A stretch of 64,000 nt of DNA from Entomospira nematocerorum (GCF_028748105.1 NZ_CP118168.1:310001-374000), one strand, 5' to 3'. Shown: positions 55,270 through 64,000, counted from the first letter of the stretch. Notes: a model not told the origin generated them from the sequence alone. Program-made: numbers and translations.

Positions 55270-55836
55270 CTATCTAGCAAAAGGCATTCCAAAGCCACTT
55301 AACAGTGCTCTTGCCTCATCATCACTATTTGCAGTCGTTATAACAGCAATATTCATTCCTGTTACAGCCTCAATCTCATCAAAGTTAATCTCTGGGAAGA
55401 TAATCTGCTCTTTGATTCCTAGGCTATAGTTTCCGCGGCCATCAAATGCCTTTGCATTAACACCACGAAAATCTTTAACACGAGGGAGGGCTACATTTAC
55501 AAGTCTATCAAGAAACTCATACATTACCGCCCCACGGAGCGTAACCTTCGTTCCGATCTCCATACCTTGGCGTAACTTAAAGTTTGCAATTGACTTTCTT
55601 GCTTTTGTCTTAATTGCTTTTTGCCCAGTAATTTTTGTAATTTCTTTAACAGCTACATCAAGTAACTTTTTATTACCGATTGCTTCACCCACACCCATAG
55701 AAACCACAATTTTTTCAATTTTAGGAACCTGCATAACATTTTTATACTGCAAATCCTTCATCAGTTGAGGCAAAATTTTCTCTTGGTACATGGTCTTTAA
55801 TCGTGGTGCACTCTTAGCGTCAGTCTTCTTTGCCAT
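55270..55836 (-). CDS. rplE: Ribosomal protein uL5
   Basis: 188 residues from the ATG at 55836 (GGAGAG upstream). An alternative start would add 11 residues overlapping rplX. VPKIEKIVVSMGVGEA and FDGRGNYSLGIKEQIIFPEI are diagnostic. The ATG is 1 base after the rplX stop. Confidence 0.94.
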   Translation of the reverse strand: MAKKTDAKSAPRLKTMYQEKILPQLMKDLQYKNVMQVPKIEKIVVSMGVGEAIGNKKLLDVAVKEITKITGQKAIKTKARKSIANFKLRQGMEIGTKVTLRGAVMYEFLDRLVNVALPRVKDFRGVNAKAFDGRGNYSLGIKEQIIFPEINFDEIEAVTGMNIAVITTANSDDEARALLSGFGMPFAR

Positions 55837-55837
55837 A

Positions 55838-56152
55838 CTATATCGCCTCTCCACACTTCTTGCAGACACGAGTCTTCTTCTCGCCCTCTACTTTAATACC
55901 AATGCGTACACCACGTGCGCATTTACCACACTTAAGTAGTACATTTGAAATCGCAATTGGCGCTTCAATCTCAATAATGCTTCCCTGCTCGCCCTCTTGA
56001 CGTGGTTTTTGGGTCTTTTTCATAATACTTACACCCTCTACCACCACACGCATCTTCTTGCGATCAATCCTCAGGAGCTTGCCACTTTTACTCTTATCTT
56101 TGCCAGCAATCACCTCAACGGTGTCACCCACTCGTAATTTGATCTTACTCAT
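55838..56152 (-). CDS. rplX: Ribosomal protein uL24 with C-terminal zinc ribbon
   Basis: 104 residues. The KOW region RVGDTVEVIAGKDKSKSGKL is followed by ISNVLLKCGKC and CKKCGEAI, four cysteines forming a zinc ribbon as in many deep-branching bacteria and clostridia. Confidence 0.94.
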   Translation of the reverse strand: MSKIKLRVGDTVEVIAGKDKSKSGKLLRIDRKKMRVVVEGVSIMKKTQKPRQEGEQGSIIEIEAPIAISNVLLKCGKCARGVRIGIKVEGEKKTRVCKKCGEAI

Positions 56153-56171
56153 TATTTATCCTCAATATGTC

Positions 56172-56543
56172 CTATAATACTTCTGGAGCCAGCGAGATAA
56201 TTTTCATAAAATTAGAATCTTCTCTTAACTCTCTTGCTACAGGCCCAAATATACGACGCCCAACAGGATTAAGGTTATTATCTAAAATCACGCATGCATT
56301 ATCGTCAAAGCGTACATATGTGCCATCAACGCGGCGATATTCTTTTGTAACACGTACGACAACCGCCTTACGAACATCACCCTTCTTAATAGGAGCATTA
56401 GGAGCAGTCTCTCTTATAGCTACAACAATAATATCCCCAACAGAAGCATAGCGCCGCTTGCTACCACCCAAAACCTTAATACATCTTGCTACCTTTGCTC
56501 CTGAATTATCAGCAACGGTTAGCTCAGTCAAATTCTGAATCAT
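56172..56543 (-). CDS. rplN: Ribosomal protein uL14
   Basis: 123 residues. LTVADNSGAKVARCIKVLGG and GRRIFGPVARELREDSNFMK are conserved. Usual length. Confidence 0.95.
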   Translation of the reverse strand: MIQNLTELTVADNSGAKVARCIKVLGGSKRRYASVGDIIVVAIRETAPNAPIKKGDVRKAVVVRVTKEYRRVDGTYVRFDDNACVILDNNLNPVGRRIFGPVARELREDSNFMKIISLAPEVL

Positions 56544-56562
56544 ATTCTCTATCCTACCTTAT

Positions 56563-56829
56563 TTAGCGAGCTTTTTCAAGTACCGAAATTAACCGAAACC
56601 GCTTATCTTTGGAAACAGGACGACACTCTTGAATCTGCACTCGATCACCTAAAGAAGCTTGATTCTCTGCATCATGAGCTTTATATTTCTTAACTCTTGT
56701 AATATACTTCTTGTAAAGAGGATGTAATACACGTCCTTCTACAGCGACAACAACTGTTTTGTCCATTTTGTCACTTGTTACAATGCCAACAAGAGTTTTT
56801 TTATTGCTTTTCTTTACAACTGAATCCAT
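56563..56829 (-). CDS. rpsQ: Ribosomal protein uS17
   Basis: 88 residues with TLVGIVTSDKMDKTVVVAVE and GDRVQIQECRPVSKDKRFRL, both diagnostic. Confidence 0.95.
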   Translation of the reverse strand: MDSVVKKSNKKTLVGIVTSDKMDKTVVVAVEGRVLHPLYKKYITRVKKYKAHDAENQASLGDRVQIQECRPVSKDKRFRLISVLEKAR

Positions 56830-56835
56830 CTATTC

Positions 56836-57057
56836 TTACGTCCTCTTACCCAATTTATGCTCATGAATCATAGTGTTCAATCGCGCAATGCCTTTACGAA
56901 TATTTCGCTTCTGCATCTTGTTCTCCACACTCCCCATTACACTTGTAAACCGATAACGACGTAACTCAGCCAATAATTCGTCTCTTTTCTTCTCTTTCTC
57001 ACTAAGAGTTAGGGTAGAAAGACTCTTGGCAGATAGCGCATTCTTATCTTTAGCCAT
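56836..57057 (-). CDS. rpmC: Ribosomal protein uL29
   Basis: 73 residues, two-helix hairpin at the exit tunnel. LSEKEKKRDELLAELRRYRF and KRNIRKGIARLNTMIHE match. Start overlaps rplP stop by 1 base. Confidence 0.92.
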   Translation of the reverse strand: MAKDKNALSAKSLSTLTLSEKEKKRDELLAELRRYRFTSVMGSVENKMQKRNIRKGIARLNTMIHEHKLGKRT

Positions 57058-57479
57058 TATTCAAGTACCTCTCTCTTCGTTACGAACTTGGTTGGAATAG
57101 GTAGTTTGGCTCCAGCCAACTCCATCGCACGACGCGCCAACTCAGGTTGTACGTTACCACCAATCTCAAACATTACAGTGCCCGGCTTTACCACGGCTAC
57201 CCACTTCTCCGGTGAACCCTTTCCTTTTCCCATGCGAGTTTCTGCGGGTTTCTTGGTGTATGGGATGTCTGGAAAAATTCGAATCCAAACCTTTCCACTT
57301 CTTTTAATGTGACGTGTCATTGCAATACGAGCAGCTTCAATTTGACGAGCAGTGATCCAACTCAATCCCATACTCATCAATCCATAGCTACCAAAAACCA
57401 CAGTGTTACCACGGGTAGCTTCACCATGCATGCGCCCACGCTGTACCTTGCGATGTTTTACTCTCTTTGGACTAAGCAT
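57057..57479 (-). CDS. rplP: Ribosomal protein uL16
   Basis: 140 residues. MLSPKRVKHRKVQRGRMHGE is the N-terminal hallmark, and RKVWIRIFPD-like plus KPAETRMGKGKGSPEKWVAV follow. Overlaps rpsC by 8 bases. Confidence 0.95.
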   Translation of the reverse strand: MLSPKRVKHRKVQRGRMHGEATRGNTVVFGSYGLMSMGLSWITARQIEAARIAMTRHIKRSGKVWIRIFPDIPYTKKPAETRMGKGKGSPEKWVAVVKPGTVMFEIGGNVQPELARRAMELAGAKLPIPTKFVTKREVLE

Positions 57480-58182
57480 TCACCATCTCCTTATCTTCGC
57501 GTTTGCGCATCAAAGTTCCTGCATCCTCTTTCTTTTGCTCTGGACCTAGCACTTCGCCCTTGAAGATCCATACCTTAACGCCGATAACACCAAAAGTAGT
57601 ATCAGCTTCGGCAAAACCATAATCGATATTTGCTCTTAAAGTATGTAAAGGAACACGTCCTTCTTTTTGCTCGAAATCTCGACTCATCTCTGCGCCACCA
57701 AGACGTCCAGAAATCTTAATCTTAATTCCTAGTGCTCCAGCCTTCATTGCGCTGAATACAGCGTTTTTAAGTGCCTTTCTAAAAGGACTACGCCCTTTTA
57801 GCTGTCGAGCAATATTCAATGCAACAATCTGTGCCTCTAGCTCAGGACGACGAATCTCCTTCACTTTAACTTTTACAGTTTTACCGTCAACAAGTTTCTG
57901 AAGAGATGCATTGATTTTTTCAATATTAGCACCCTTTGTTCCAATAAGAACACCAGGTCGCGCTGTATGAATGACAATATTAATCACCTTATTAGATTGT
58001 CGACTAATCTCAATATCTGAGACATCTGCATTTTTACACTCAGGATAGCTCATGAGAGTCTTTCTCAGGAAGAGATCCTCATGCAAAGCTTTTGCATAAT
58101 TACTTCCAGACTCATACCATGTACTCTTCCACTTTTTATTAATACCTAAACGTAATCCGTATGGATGAACTTTCTGTCCCAT
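57472..58182 (-). CDS. rpsC: Ribosomal protein uS3
   Basis: 236 residues, mRNA-entry helicase site. MGQKVHPYGLRLGINKKWKS, the KH-domain TARPGVLIGTKGANIEK and GRLGGAEMSRDFEQKEGRVP are conserved. The charged tail is longer than in E. coli only slightly. Confidence 0.95.
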   Translation of the reverse strand: MGQKVHPYGLRLGINKKWKSTWYESGSNYAKALHEDLFLRKTLMSYPECKNADVSDIEISRQSNKVINIVIHTARPGVLIGTKGANIEKINASLQKLVDGKTVKVKVKEIRRPELEAQIVALNIARQLKGRSPFRKALKNAVFSAMKAGALGIKIKISGRLGGAEMSRDFEQKEGRVPLHTLRANIDYGFAEADTTFGVIGVKVWIFKGEVLGPEQKKEDAGTLMRKREDKEMVNA

Positions 58183-58541
58183 TAGCGACTACTCTCCTTG
58201 CGATCCACTACCACCGTAATATGTGCAGAACGTTTCAATAATCGATCTGCCTTGCCATGACTACGTGCCCAAAGTCGCTTTTGCTGTGGACCTTCATCCA
58301 CAAACAATTCCTTAATAAAGAGGACACTCTCATCAAGTTGAGCATCTCTATCCATAGCATTACTTGCTGCACTTTTAATAACTTTCTTCAACAAGAAGGC
58401 ACCTTTTTGAGGCATCGCCTCTAAAATGGCCATTGCTTGTTCGTAGTTTTTTGATCGAACTACATCTGCCACTGGTCGAATTTTGTGCGCAGACATAGGT
58501 AAATACTTAGCTACAGCGCGAAAACCACTCTCGTTTCTCAT
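58182..58541 (-). CDS. rplV: Ribosomal protein uL22
   Basis: 119 residues with a loop reaching the exit tunnel. PMSAHKIRPVADVVRSKNYE and RSHGKADRLLKRSAHITVVV match the family. 1-base overlap with rpsC. Confidence 0.94.
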   Translation of the reverse strand: MRNESGFRAVAKYLPMSAHKIRPVADVVRSKNYEQAMAILEAMPQKGAFLLKKVIKSAASNAMDRDAQLDESVLFIKELFVDEGPQQKRLWARSHGKADRLLKRSAHITVVVDRKESSR

Positions 58542-58548
58542 CTACCTG

Positions 58549-58830
58549 CTACCTCTTTCCCTTCTTATCTGAACCAGCATGACCTCTAAATATACGTGTT
58601 GGAGAAAATTCTCCTAATTTGTGGCCAACTAAATTCTCTGTGATATACACAGGAACGAATATCTTACCATTATGCACTTCAATAGTTAATCCAACCATAT
58701 CAGGGATAATCGTAGATGACCGTGAGTATGTTTTAATATTTTTGCGACTCTTATCGCTTGTTTTGATCGCCTCTACCTTCTTTAGCAAATGCTTCGCAAT
58801 AAAGGGACCTTTCTTGATAGATCTCGACAT
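58549..58830 (-). CDS. rpsS: Ribosomal protein uS19
   Basis: 93 residues. MSRSIKKGPFIAKHLLKKVE and HKLGEFSPTRIFRGHAG are diagnostic. Confidence 0.95.
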   Translation of the reverse strand: MSRSIKKGPFIAKHLLKKVEAIKTSDKSRKNIKTYSRSSTIIPDMVGLTIEVHNGKIFVPVYITENLVGHKLGEFSPTRIFRGHAGSDKKGKR

Positions 58831-58839
58831 ACTGCTCTC

Positions 58840-59661
58840 CTACTTACGTCTCTTAATGATGAACTGGTCGGTGTTATTTTTCTTCTTGCGTGTTTTGTAT
58901 CCACGTGTTGGTTGTCCCCATGGTGTCACTGGATGTCTACCACCAGAAGTACGCCCTTCACCACCACCGTGAGGGTGATCAACTGGGTTCATTACAACAC
59001 CGCGTACTTTAGGTCGATTTCCTAACCAACGATTACGTCCAGCTTTACCCAGCTTTACATTCATGTGGTCTTCGTTTCCAACTTCACCCAAAGTTGCATA
59101 GCACTTCTTATGCACATAGCGAGTCTCCCCAGAAGGAAGTCGTACAATGGCATAATCGCCATCAATACCTGCAAGAGTTGCACCAACACCGGCAGTTCGG
59201 CATAGCTGAGCACCTTTACCTCGGTGTAATTCAATACAGTGAATATTGCGGCCTGCTGGAATTTTTTCCAAAGGAAGAGCATTTCCTACTTCAATAGGAG
59301 CATCTTCGCCTGTAATAATCTCTGCACCAACCTTCAAGCCCTTTGGCCAGATAATATAGCGCTTTTCACCATCAACATAATTAATGAGAGAAATGAATGC
59401 TGATCGATTTGGATCATACTCCACACTAGCAACCTTGCCTGGAATATTTAACTTATTTCTCTTAAAATCAATCTCTCGATACGCTTTTTTATGTCCAGCA
59501 CCACGTCGGCGTACAGAAATACGTCCGTTTCCACGTCCAGCTTTTTCGCTCTTACCTTGACTTAGGCTTTTCGTGCGACTATGCCCGGTAAGCTCTTCAA
59601 ATGTCAAACTCTGGCGATTACGCTGGCCATTTGATGTTGGGTTATATACCTTGATTCCCAT
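58840..59661 (-). CDS. rplB: Ribosomal protein uL2
   Basis: 273 residues, essential for peptidyl transfer. KVASVEYDPNRSAFISLINY and RGVVMNPVDHPHGGGEGRTS (with the critical His in the HPHGGGEG loop) are conserved. Confidence 0.96.
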   Translation of the reverse strand: MGIKVYNPTSNGQRNRQSLTFEELTGHSRTKSLSQGKSEKAGRGNGRISVRRRGAGHKKAYREIDFKRNKLNIPGKVASVEYDPNRSAFISLINYVDGEKRYIIWPKGLKVGAEIITGEDAPIEVGNALPLEKIPAGRNIHCIELHRGKGAQLCRTAGVGATLAGIDGDYAIVRLPSGETRYVHKKCYATLGEVGNEDHMNVKLGKAGRNRWLGNRPKVRGVVMNPVDHPHGGGEGRTSGGRHPVTPWGQPTRGYKTRKKKNNTDQFIIKRRK

Positions 59662-59669
59662 AACTTCTC

Positions 59670-59978
59670 TTATGCCTCCAACTCAGCAATTGTCTTGCCT
59701 TCAGGAAGAACTACATAAGCTTTCTTCCAAGACGCAGTCTTTCCATGGCCACGTTTTACACTGCCACGATAAGGAATATTTGCCTTCTTTTTACCACGCA
59801 CATTAACAATAGAACATGAAAGCGCTTCTACCTTAAACAATTCCTTCATTGCCTTTAGCACTTCAATTTTATTACTATTTTTTGCAACTTCAAAGACATA
59901 AGTCTTATTTTTTGCTTCACGTAGTAGACTCGACTTTTCACTTAGAATAGGTCTAATAATAATCTCATCTGCTTTCAT
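59670..59978 (-). CDS. rplW: Ribosomal protein uL23
   Basis: 102 residues, docking site for trigger factor and SRP at the tunnel exit. IIRPILSEKSSLLREAKNKT and the RGKKKANIPYRG stretch match. 1-base overlap with rplD. Confidence 0.93.
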   Translation of the reverse strand: MKADEIIIRPILSEKSSLLREAKNKTYVFEVAKNSNKIEVLKAMKELFKVEALSCSIVNVRGKKKANIPYRGSVKRGHGKTASWKKAYVVLPEGKTIAELEA

Positions 59979-60610
59979 TACTCTTCTCCATAAAACTGAC
60001 CAAGCTGTTGGGTTGCTGTCTCTAGTACTAGCACCTTCTTAGCATAAAAAAGGTCGTGTGCTTCAAGGCGATTATATGCTAAAAATCGAACATTTGGAAA
60101 ATTTCTTCCAGCTCTTCTCAGCATAGCATCATCATCTTTCATAATCACTACGGCACGCTCTTTTGTGAAGAAATGATTCAGAATGAGACGAAGCTCTTTT
60201 GTCTTTCCACTTGCAATTGTAAAATCTTCGATAACCTTAAAAACATCATCATCACTTGCCTTCATAGAGAGAATACTCTTCAGCGCAAGTCGCTTGATTT
60301 TTTTAGGAAGCGTATATGCATAGCTTCGTGGTCTAGGACCAAATGCTGTACCGCCTCCAACCCACAAAGGGCTATTACGACGTCCAGCACGCGCTCGACC
60401 CGTTCCCTTTTGACGATAAGGTTTCTGGTGATTTGTATTCACCTCACTTCGTGTTTTAGTACTTGCTGTACCAACACGTCGATTAGCAGCCTCGTTGCGA
60501 ATAGCGTGGTAAATGGATCCTTCACTTACTTCAATTGCAAAGACTGTGTCATTCAACGCTACTTTGCCCTTCTCTTTACCATCAATGGAGTAAACTTTCT
60601 TGTCCACCAC
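59978..60610 (-). CDS. rplD: Ribosomal protein uL4
   Basis: 210 residues. TRSEVNTNHQKPYRQKGTGR and GGGTAFGPRPRSYAYTLPKK are the tunnel-lining loop. In gamma-proteobacteria uL4 represses its own operon; whether this happens here is unknown. Confidence 0.94.
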   Translation of the reverse strand: MVDKKVYSIDGKEKGKVALNDTVFAIEVSEGSIYHAIRNEAANRRVGTASTKTRSEVNTNHQKPYRQKGTGRARAGRRNSPLWVGGGTAFGPRPRSYAYTLPKKIKRLALKSILSMKASDDDVFKVIEDFTIASGKTKELRLILNHFFTKERAVVIMKDDDAMLRRAGRNFPNVRFLAYNRLEAHDLFYAKKVLVLETATQQLGQFYGEE

Positions 60611-61233
60611 TAACCTCTCTTCTTCGCGTTTCTAACAACAACCATACTCTTTTTAGGTCCAGGAATCGCACCCTTCACTAGTAAAAGACCAGCCTCTGCA
60701 TCTAAACGCACCACTTTTAAATTTTGAACTGTTACGCGATCTCCGCCCATACGTCCAGGCATTTTACGTCCCTTCTTCGTATTAGCAGGTGTTGTACTTT
60801 GTCCAGTCGATCCTGGTTCACGGTGAAACTTAGAACCATGAGTCTCACGTCCACCACCAAAGTTATATCGCTTCATAACACCAGCAAATCCTTTACCCTT
60901 TCCGGTGCCGACGACATCCACAAAACGAACGCCATCCATAACTTCCACACCAAAAGAGTCACCAGTTTTGCACTCTTTATCGAAATCCCTAAACTCAATC
61001 ACATGACGCTTAGGTGTCATCCCATCCCTAAACTGACCCAAGTATGGCTTTGTTGCTCGACTTGCCTTCAAGTCTACAGTACCAAGTACTACCGCACTAT
61101 AACCATCTCTCTCTTGCGTCTTTTCGCCCACAACAGCATTATTTTCAATTTTGATAACAGTAACTGGGATTAGTACTCCCTCATCATCAAAAACTTGTGT
61201 CATTCCAATTTTCTGACCAATAAGCCCAATCAT
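60610..61233 (-). CDS. rplC: Ribosomal protein uL3
   Basis: 207 residues from the ATG at 61233 (a TTG just before it is not needed). MIGLIGQKIGMTQVFDDEGV and GSKFHREPGSTGQSTTPANT are conserved. Preceded by a 113-base gap with a strong hairpin, while other gaps in this region are under 20 bases. Confidence 0.94.
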   Translation of the reverse strand: MIGLIGQKIGMTQVFDDEGVLIPVTVIKIENNAVVGEKTQERDGYSAVVLGTVDLKASRATKPYLGQFRDGMTPKRHVIEFRDFDKECKTGDSFGVEVMDGVRFVDVVGTGKGKGFAGVMKRYNFGGGRETHGSKFHREPGSTGQSTTPANTKKGRKMPGRMGGDRVTVQNLKVVRLDAEAGLLLVKGAIPGPKKSMVVVRNAKKRG

Positions 61234-61285
61234 CAAATTTTACCTCGGACTTTTCCGTATATTTCTTTCCAACCTATTAAGGTCT

Positions 61286-61315
61286 GATGCCATACTAAAA
61301 AACTTTTAGTGCATC
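61286..61315 (-). promoter_or_regulatory. Hairpin in the rpsJ-rplC intergenic region
   Basis: On the minus strand GATGC-ACTAAAA pairs with TTTTAGT-(ATG bulge)-GCATC around a 3-base loop, forming a 12-bp interrupted stem. It sits in the unusual 113-base gap between rpsJ and rplC and may be an r-protein binding site, attenuator or processing site. Confidence 0.5.
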
Positions 61316-61346
61316 GCTTGGGGCACCAAACCCTCAACTTATTCCA

Positions 61347-61652
61347 CTACTTAATGGAAACGTCTACACCAGCAGGTAATTCCTGCTTCATGAGTGCATC
61401 CATCACTGCAGGAGTTGGATCGATAATGTCGACCAAACGCTTATGCGTTCGCATCTCAAATTGCTCGCGTGACTTCTTATTGACAAACGGAGAACGTAGT
61501 ACCGTATATTTTTGAATTCGTGTTGGAAGGGATACAGGTCCTGCTACTTTTGCTCCATTGCTCTTTGCAACTTTAGAAATCTCTTGTGCTGATTTCTCGA
61601 CAAGCTCTGCATCAAATCCACGTAATTGCACACGCATCTTATCTTTTTTCAC
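61347..61652 (-). CDS. rpsJ: Ribosomal protein uS10 (NusE)
   Basis: 101 residues if started at the GTG at 61652, which has GGAGGAG ideally placed upstream and aligns with S10 N-termini (KKDKMRVQLRGFDAELVEKS). The earlier ATG at 61667 would put that GGAGGAG inside the gene and is less likely. GPVSLPTRIQKYTVLRSPFV is diagnostic. Also acts with NusB in rRNA antitermination. Confidence 0.92.
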   Translation of the reverse strand: MKKDKMRVQLRGFDAELVEKSAQEISKVAKSNGAKVAGPVSLPTRIQKYTVLRSPFVNKKSREQFEMRTHKRLVDIIDPTPAVMDALMKQELPAGVDVSIK

Positions 61653-61719
61653 CAAAATCTCCTCCATTTAGGGATCCTTTATTTCAGATCCCTAAATCAT
61701 TACTCTAGCAACTTCTTAA

Positions 61720-62904
61720 TTAAATAATTTCAATAATTTTTCCAGAAGCTACTGTTCTACTACCTTCACGAATAGTAAATCCTAGCCCAACATCCATAGC
61801 CACTGGGTGGATTAACTCTACGATAACTTCAGTATTTTCACCTGGCATAACCATTTCTTTTCCACCAGTTAATTCAACTGCACCGGTAATATCTGTTGTT
61901 CTGAAGTAGAATTGTGGACGATATCCTGTAAAGAATGGTTTTTGTCGACCACCCTCTTCTTTTGTTAAAGCATAAATTGCAGCCTTAAACTTTGTGTGAG
62001 GTTTAATAGAACCTGTCTTAGCAAGAACTTGGCCACGCTCTACAGCCTTTTTATCAATACCACGTAACAATGCTCCGATGTTATCACCAGCTTGACCTTG
62101 ATCAAGAAGTTTCTGGAACATTTCAACACCTGTTACAGTGGTCTTTTGTGTATCACGGATACCAACAATCTCAACTTCATCACCAACCTTAACAATACCC
62201 TGCTCGATACGACCAGTAACAACTGTTCCACGACCAGAAATAGAGAAAACGTCTTCAATTGGCATTAGGAATGGTTTATCGATTGCGCGTTCTGGCTCTG
62301 GGAAGTATGTATCCATTGCATTCAAAAGATCTGCAATTGGTTGTGTTGCTTCTGGATCATCAATCGCAGACATTGCCTTAAAGGCAGATCCACGAATAAT
62401 AGGCACTTCTTCTCCAGGATAACCATACTTGTCAAGAAGTTCGCGAACTTCTTCTTCAATCATATCAACAAGTTCTGGATCAGCTAAGTCCATTTTATTC
62501 AAGAAGACAATAAGATTAGGAACACCAACTTGCTTCGCCAAAAGAATATGCTCACGTGTTTGTGGCTCTGCACCTGAATCTGCAGCAACCAAAAGCACAG
62601 CTCCATCCATTTGTGCAGCACCTGTAATCATGTTTTTAATATAGTCCGCGTGACCTGGGCAGTCTACGTGAGCGTAGTGACGTGCATCTGTCTCATACTC
62701 GATATGACGGGTGTTAATTGTGATACCACGAGCCTTTTCTTCTGGCGCGTTATCGATATCATCATACTTCATCTCTTTTCCGCCATTCTTTCGTGCACAG
62801 TATGCTGAAAGCGCTGCGGTTAATGTTGTTTTACCGTGGTCAACGTGACCAATTGTTCCAACATTAATGTGTGGCTTTGTACGCACGAACTTTTCTTTAG
62901 CCAT
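61720..62904 (-). CDS. tuf: Elongation factor Tu
   Basis: 394-residue GTPase that brings aminoacyl-tRNA to the ribosome. GHVDHGKTTLTAAL (G1), the DCPGHADYIKNM region (G3) and NKMD (G4) are intact, and domains 2 and 3 are complete through VASGKIIEII. Started at the ATG at 62904 (TGGAGGAAAC upstream); an earlier in-frame ATG would add 11 unrelated residues. It heads the r-protein superoperon directly, with no fusA or rpsL/rpsG in the 1 kb upstream. Confidence 0.96.
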   Translation of the reverse strand: MAKEKFVRTKPHINVGTIGHVDHGKTTLTAALSAYCARKNGGKEMKYDDIDNAPEEKARGITINTRHIEYETDARHYAHVDCPGHADYIKNMITGAAQMDGAVLLVAADSGAEPQTREHILLAKQVGVPNLIVFLNKMDLADPELVDMIEEEVRELLDKYGYPGEEVPIIRGSAFKAMSAIDDPEATQPIADLLNAMDTYFPEPERAIDKPFLMPIEDVFSISGRGTVVTGRIEQGIVKVGDEVEIVGIRDTQKTTVTGVEMFQKLLDQGQAGDNIGALLRGIDKKAVERGQVLAKTGSIKPHTKFKAAIYALTKEEGGRQKPFFTGYRPQFYFRTTDITGAVELTGGKEMVMPGENTEVIVELIHPVAMDVGLGFTIREGSRTVASGKIIEII

Positions 62905-63102
62905 TGATTGTTTCCTCCATCCAATGTATTCAAACACATAAATTTATCAAAGATAGGGAGGACATACAAGCCACAAAAACAAACTCAACCAACCGATTTT
63001 AGGTGATTAAGAATATATTGGAAGCGGCTTAGCTTGCCTTTTGCATCAAGTAAGCATCCCATCTCTCTTTATTGATCAAAGATTCTATTGATCATTTTTA
63101 CC
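62905..63102 (-). other. Leader of the tuf-rpsJ superoperon
   Basis: About 200 bases between the promoter and tuf with no gene. It contains a repeated TTGATCAAT/GATCAAT motif (63070-63095) and a GGCAAGCTAAGCC partial hairpin (63027-63042). It may carry growth-rate control elements; nothing specific is recognised. Confidence 0.45.
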
Positions 63103-63131
63103 ATATTACCATATATCTCACAAAATGACAA
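63103..63131 (-). promoter_or_regulatory. Promoter of the tuf-r-protein superoperon
   Basis: TTGTCA (63126-63131), exact 17-base spacer, TAATAT (63103-63108) on the minus strand. Start site about 190 bases before tuf. Confidence 0.65.
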
Positions 63132-63140
63132 GTACTTATA

Positions 63141-64000
63141 CTATATTTTTTCATCTGACTTGAGTTTTTCCTCCCACCTATCCTCAACCGTAAATTTACC
63201 TAGCAACTCATTCACCACATCCGTATTATGATCCGTATTGATGATAACAGTCTTTAATACTGTAATGCTTTCTGATATTTTTTGCACAGCGTTTCTTGCG
63301 ATACGTACGGAATCCGCATCTTCCTTAATAGCTTCATAAAGTTTCTGTGTTGCTTCAGTAATTTTTTGACTCTCTTCTCTCATCTTTAATGATGCATTTT
63401 GTACATCATCCGCTCCTTCTGTCATGAGACTCAAACTCTTTGATACGTCAATACTTCCTTGCGCCTGCTCATGCATTGCTTGCTGAACCTGCTCTATGAG
63501 GGATGAGACATCATCAATATCTTCGAACAACTCCTGTAAACTACTTTGACTATCTTTATTGGCACTGGCGATACTATTAATAACTTCATGCACAAAACGT
63601 AGCCCCTCTCCAATACTCTTACTCTGAGCAGTGGAAATTTCAGCTAAATTACGAATCTCATCAGCTACAACCGCAAACCCCTTACCCACATCACCTGCAT
63701 GTGCTGCTTCAATTGCTGCGTTCATTGCTAGTAAGTTAGTTTGACTCGCAATTTCTTCAATAATACTATTCGCCTCTTGTAACTTAACAGATCCCTTGAC
63801 TACCTCAGTAATACGCTCTTGAACAACATGTTGTTGCACTCGGCTGACCTCGCCCAAATTATGTAAATGCATATACTCTTTAGCCATACTTGCGACAATA
63901 TTATCAACACTATGAATATTGGCTATCATTTCCTCAATTGCTGCAGAGCTTTGACTAATCGCCTTACTCTCCTTACGAACAACCTCTTGCATGTACTCAA
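63141..64000 (-). CDS. Methyl-accepting chemotaxis protein, C-terminal signalling part (5' end outside the window)
   Basis: 286 residues visible; the frame continues beyond base 64000, so the sensory and membrane parts are missing. The signalling hairpin tip is clear: QTNLLAMNAAIEAAHAGDVG then KGFAVVADEIRNLAE (about 95-130 of the visible part), which binds CheA and CheW. Heptad helices flank it. A second run of helices ends in a polar tail with no CheR-binding pentapeptide. Motility and chemotaxis fit a spirochaete. It stops about 10 bases before the tuf promoter, on the same strand. Confidence 0.9.
   Translation of the reverse strand, partial: EYMQEVVRKESKAISQSSAAIEEMIANIHSVDNIVASMAKEYMHLHNLGEVSRVQQHVVQERITEVVKGSVKLQEANSIIEEIASQTNLLAMNAAIEAAHAGDVGKGFAVVADEIRNLAEISTAQSKSIGEGLRFVHEVINSIASANKDSQSSLQELFEDIDDVSSLIEQVQQAMHEQAQGSIDVSKSLSLMTEGADDVQNASLKMREESQKITEATQKLYEAIKEDADSVRIARNAVQKISESITVLKTVIINTDHNTDVVNELLGKFTVEDRWEEKLKSDEKI

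Noticed and set aside
61720..62904. Opposite-strand frames of 65-94 codons within tuf
   Set aside because: Shadows of a highly biased gene; no ribosome binding site or protein-like pattern.

Overview
The window looks like the chromosome of a low-GC spirochaete (my inference). The r-protein cluster runs tuf, rpsJ, rplC ... secY, rpmJ, rpsM, rpsK, rpoA, rplQ, with no adk, infA or map between secY and rpmJ, as in Treponema. Lipoproteins, a chemotaxis receptor and a CoA-disulfide reductase fit the same group. No species is assigned.

Layout. 1-3376: truncated yggT, an orphan lipoprotein and a CoA-disulfide reductase/rhodanese fusion. 3377-10061: one minus-strand operon of six tandem GT8 glycosyltransferase paralogues, most ending in a membrane anchor; its first gene has lost the catalytic motifs. 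10098-12010: a GH4 6-phospho-beta-glucosidase and a small lipoprotein. 12215-15543: a 23S-5S rRNA operon with its own strong promoter and no 16S beside it. 15616-15990: an mcrC restriction-gene remnant. 16090-20176: an orphan exported protein, a possibly frameshifted membrane gene, guaC and a gamma-carbonic anhydrase.

20392-31634 is the most interesting part: a sulfoquinovose (plant sulfolipid sugar) catabolic cluster. It encodes a transaldolase/FSA-family enzyme, a sulfolactaldehyde reductase-like dehydrogenase, a DUF4867 cupin-like protein, a sodium:solute symporter, a GH31 sulfoquinovosidase with the full sulfonate-binding residue set, a TauE/SafE exporter, an L-fucose-isomerase-like protein, glycerol dehydrogenase and a fused DhaK-DhaL dihydroxyacetone kinase. 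The first part matches the known transaldolase (sulfo-TAL) pathway. The glycerol dehydrogenase and dihydroxyacetone kinase suggest a variant in which sulfofructose is cleaved to free dihydroxyacetone.

31676-48634: an HPrK/PEPCK-like P-loop protein, two tandem 5'-nucleotidase-family lipoproteins with eroded metal sites, hrpA, guanine deaminase, orphan exported proteins, rsgA-folD, an ABC-F ATPase and an EutT-type cobalamin adenosyltransferase lacking the usual Cys motif. 48670-63131: a bidirectional terminator, a CAU tRNA and the complete S10-spc-alpha r-protein superoperon led by tuf. 63141-64000: a truncated chemotaxis receptor. No CRISPR array, insertion sequence or prophage was seen.
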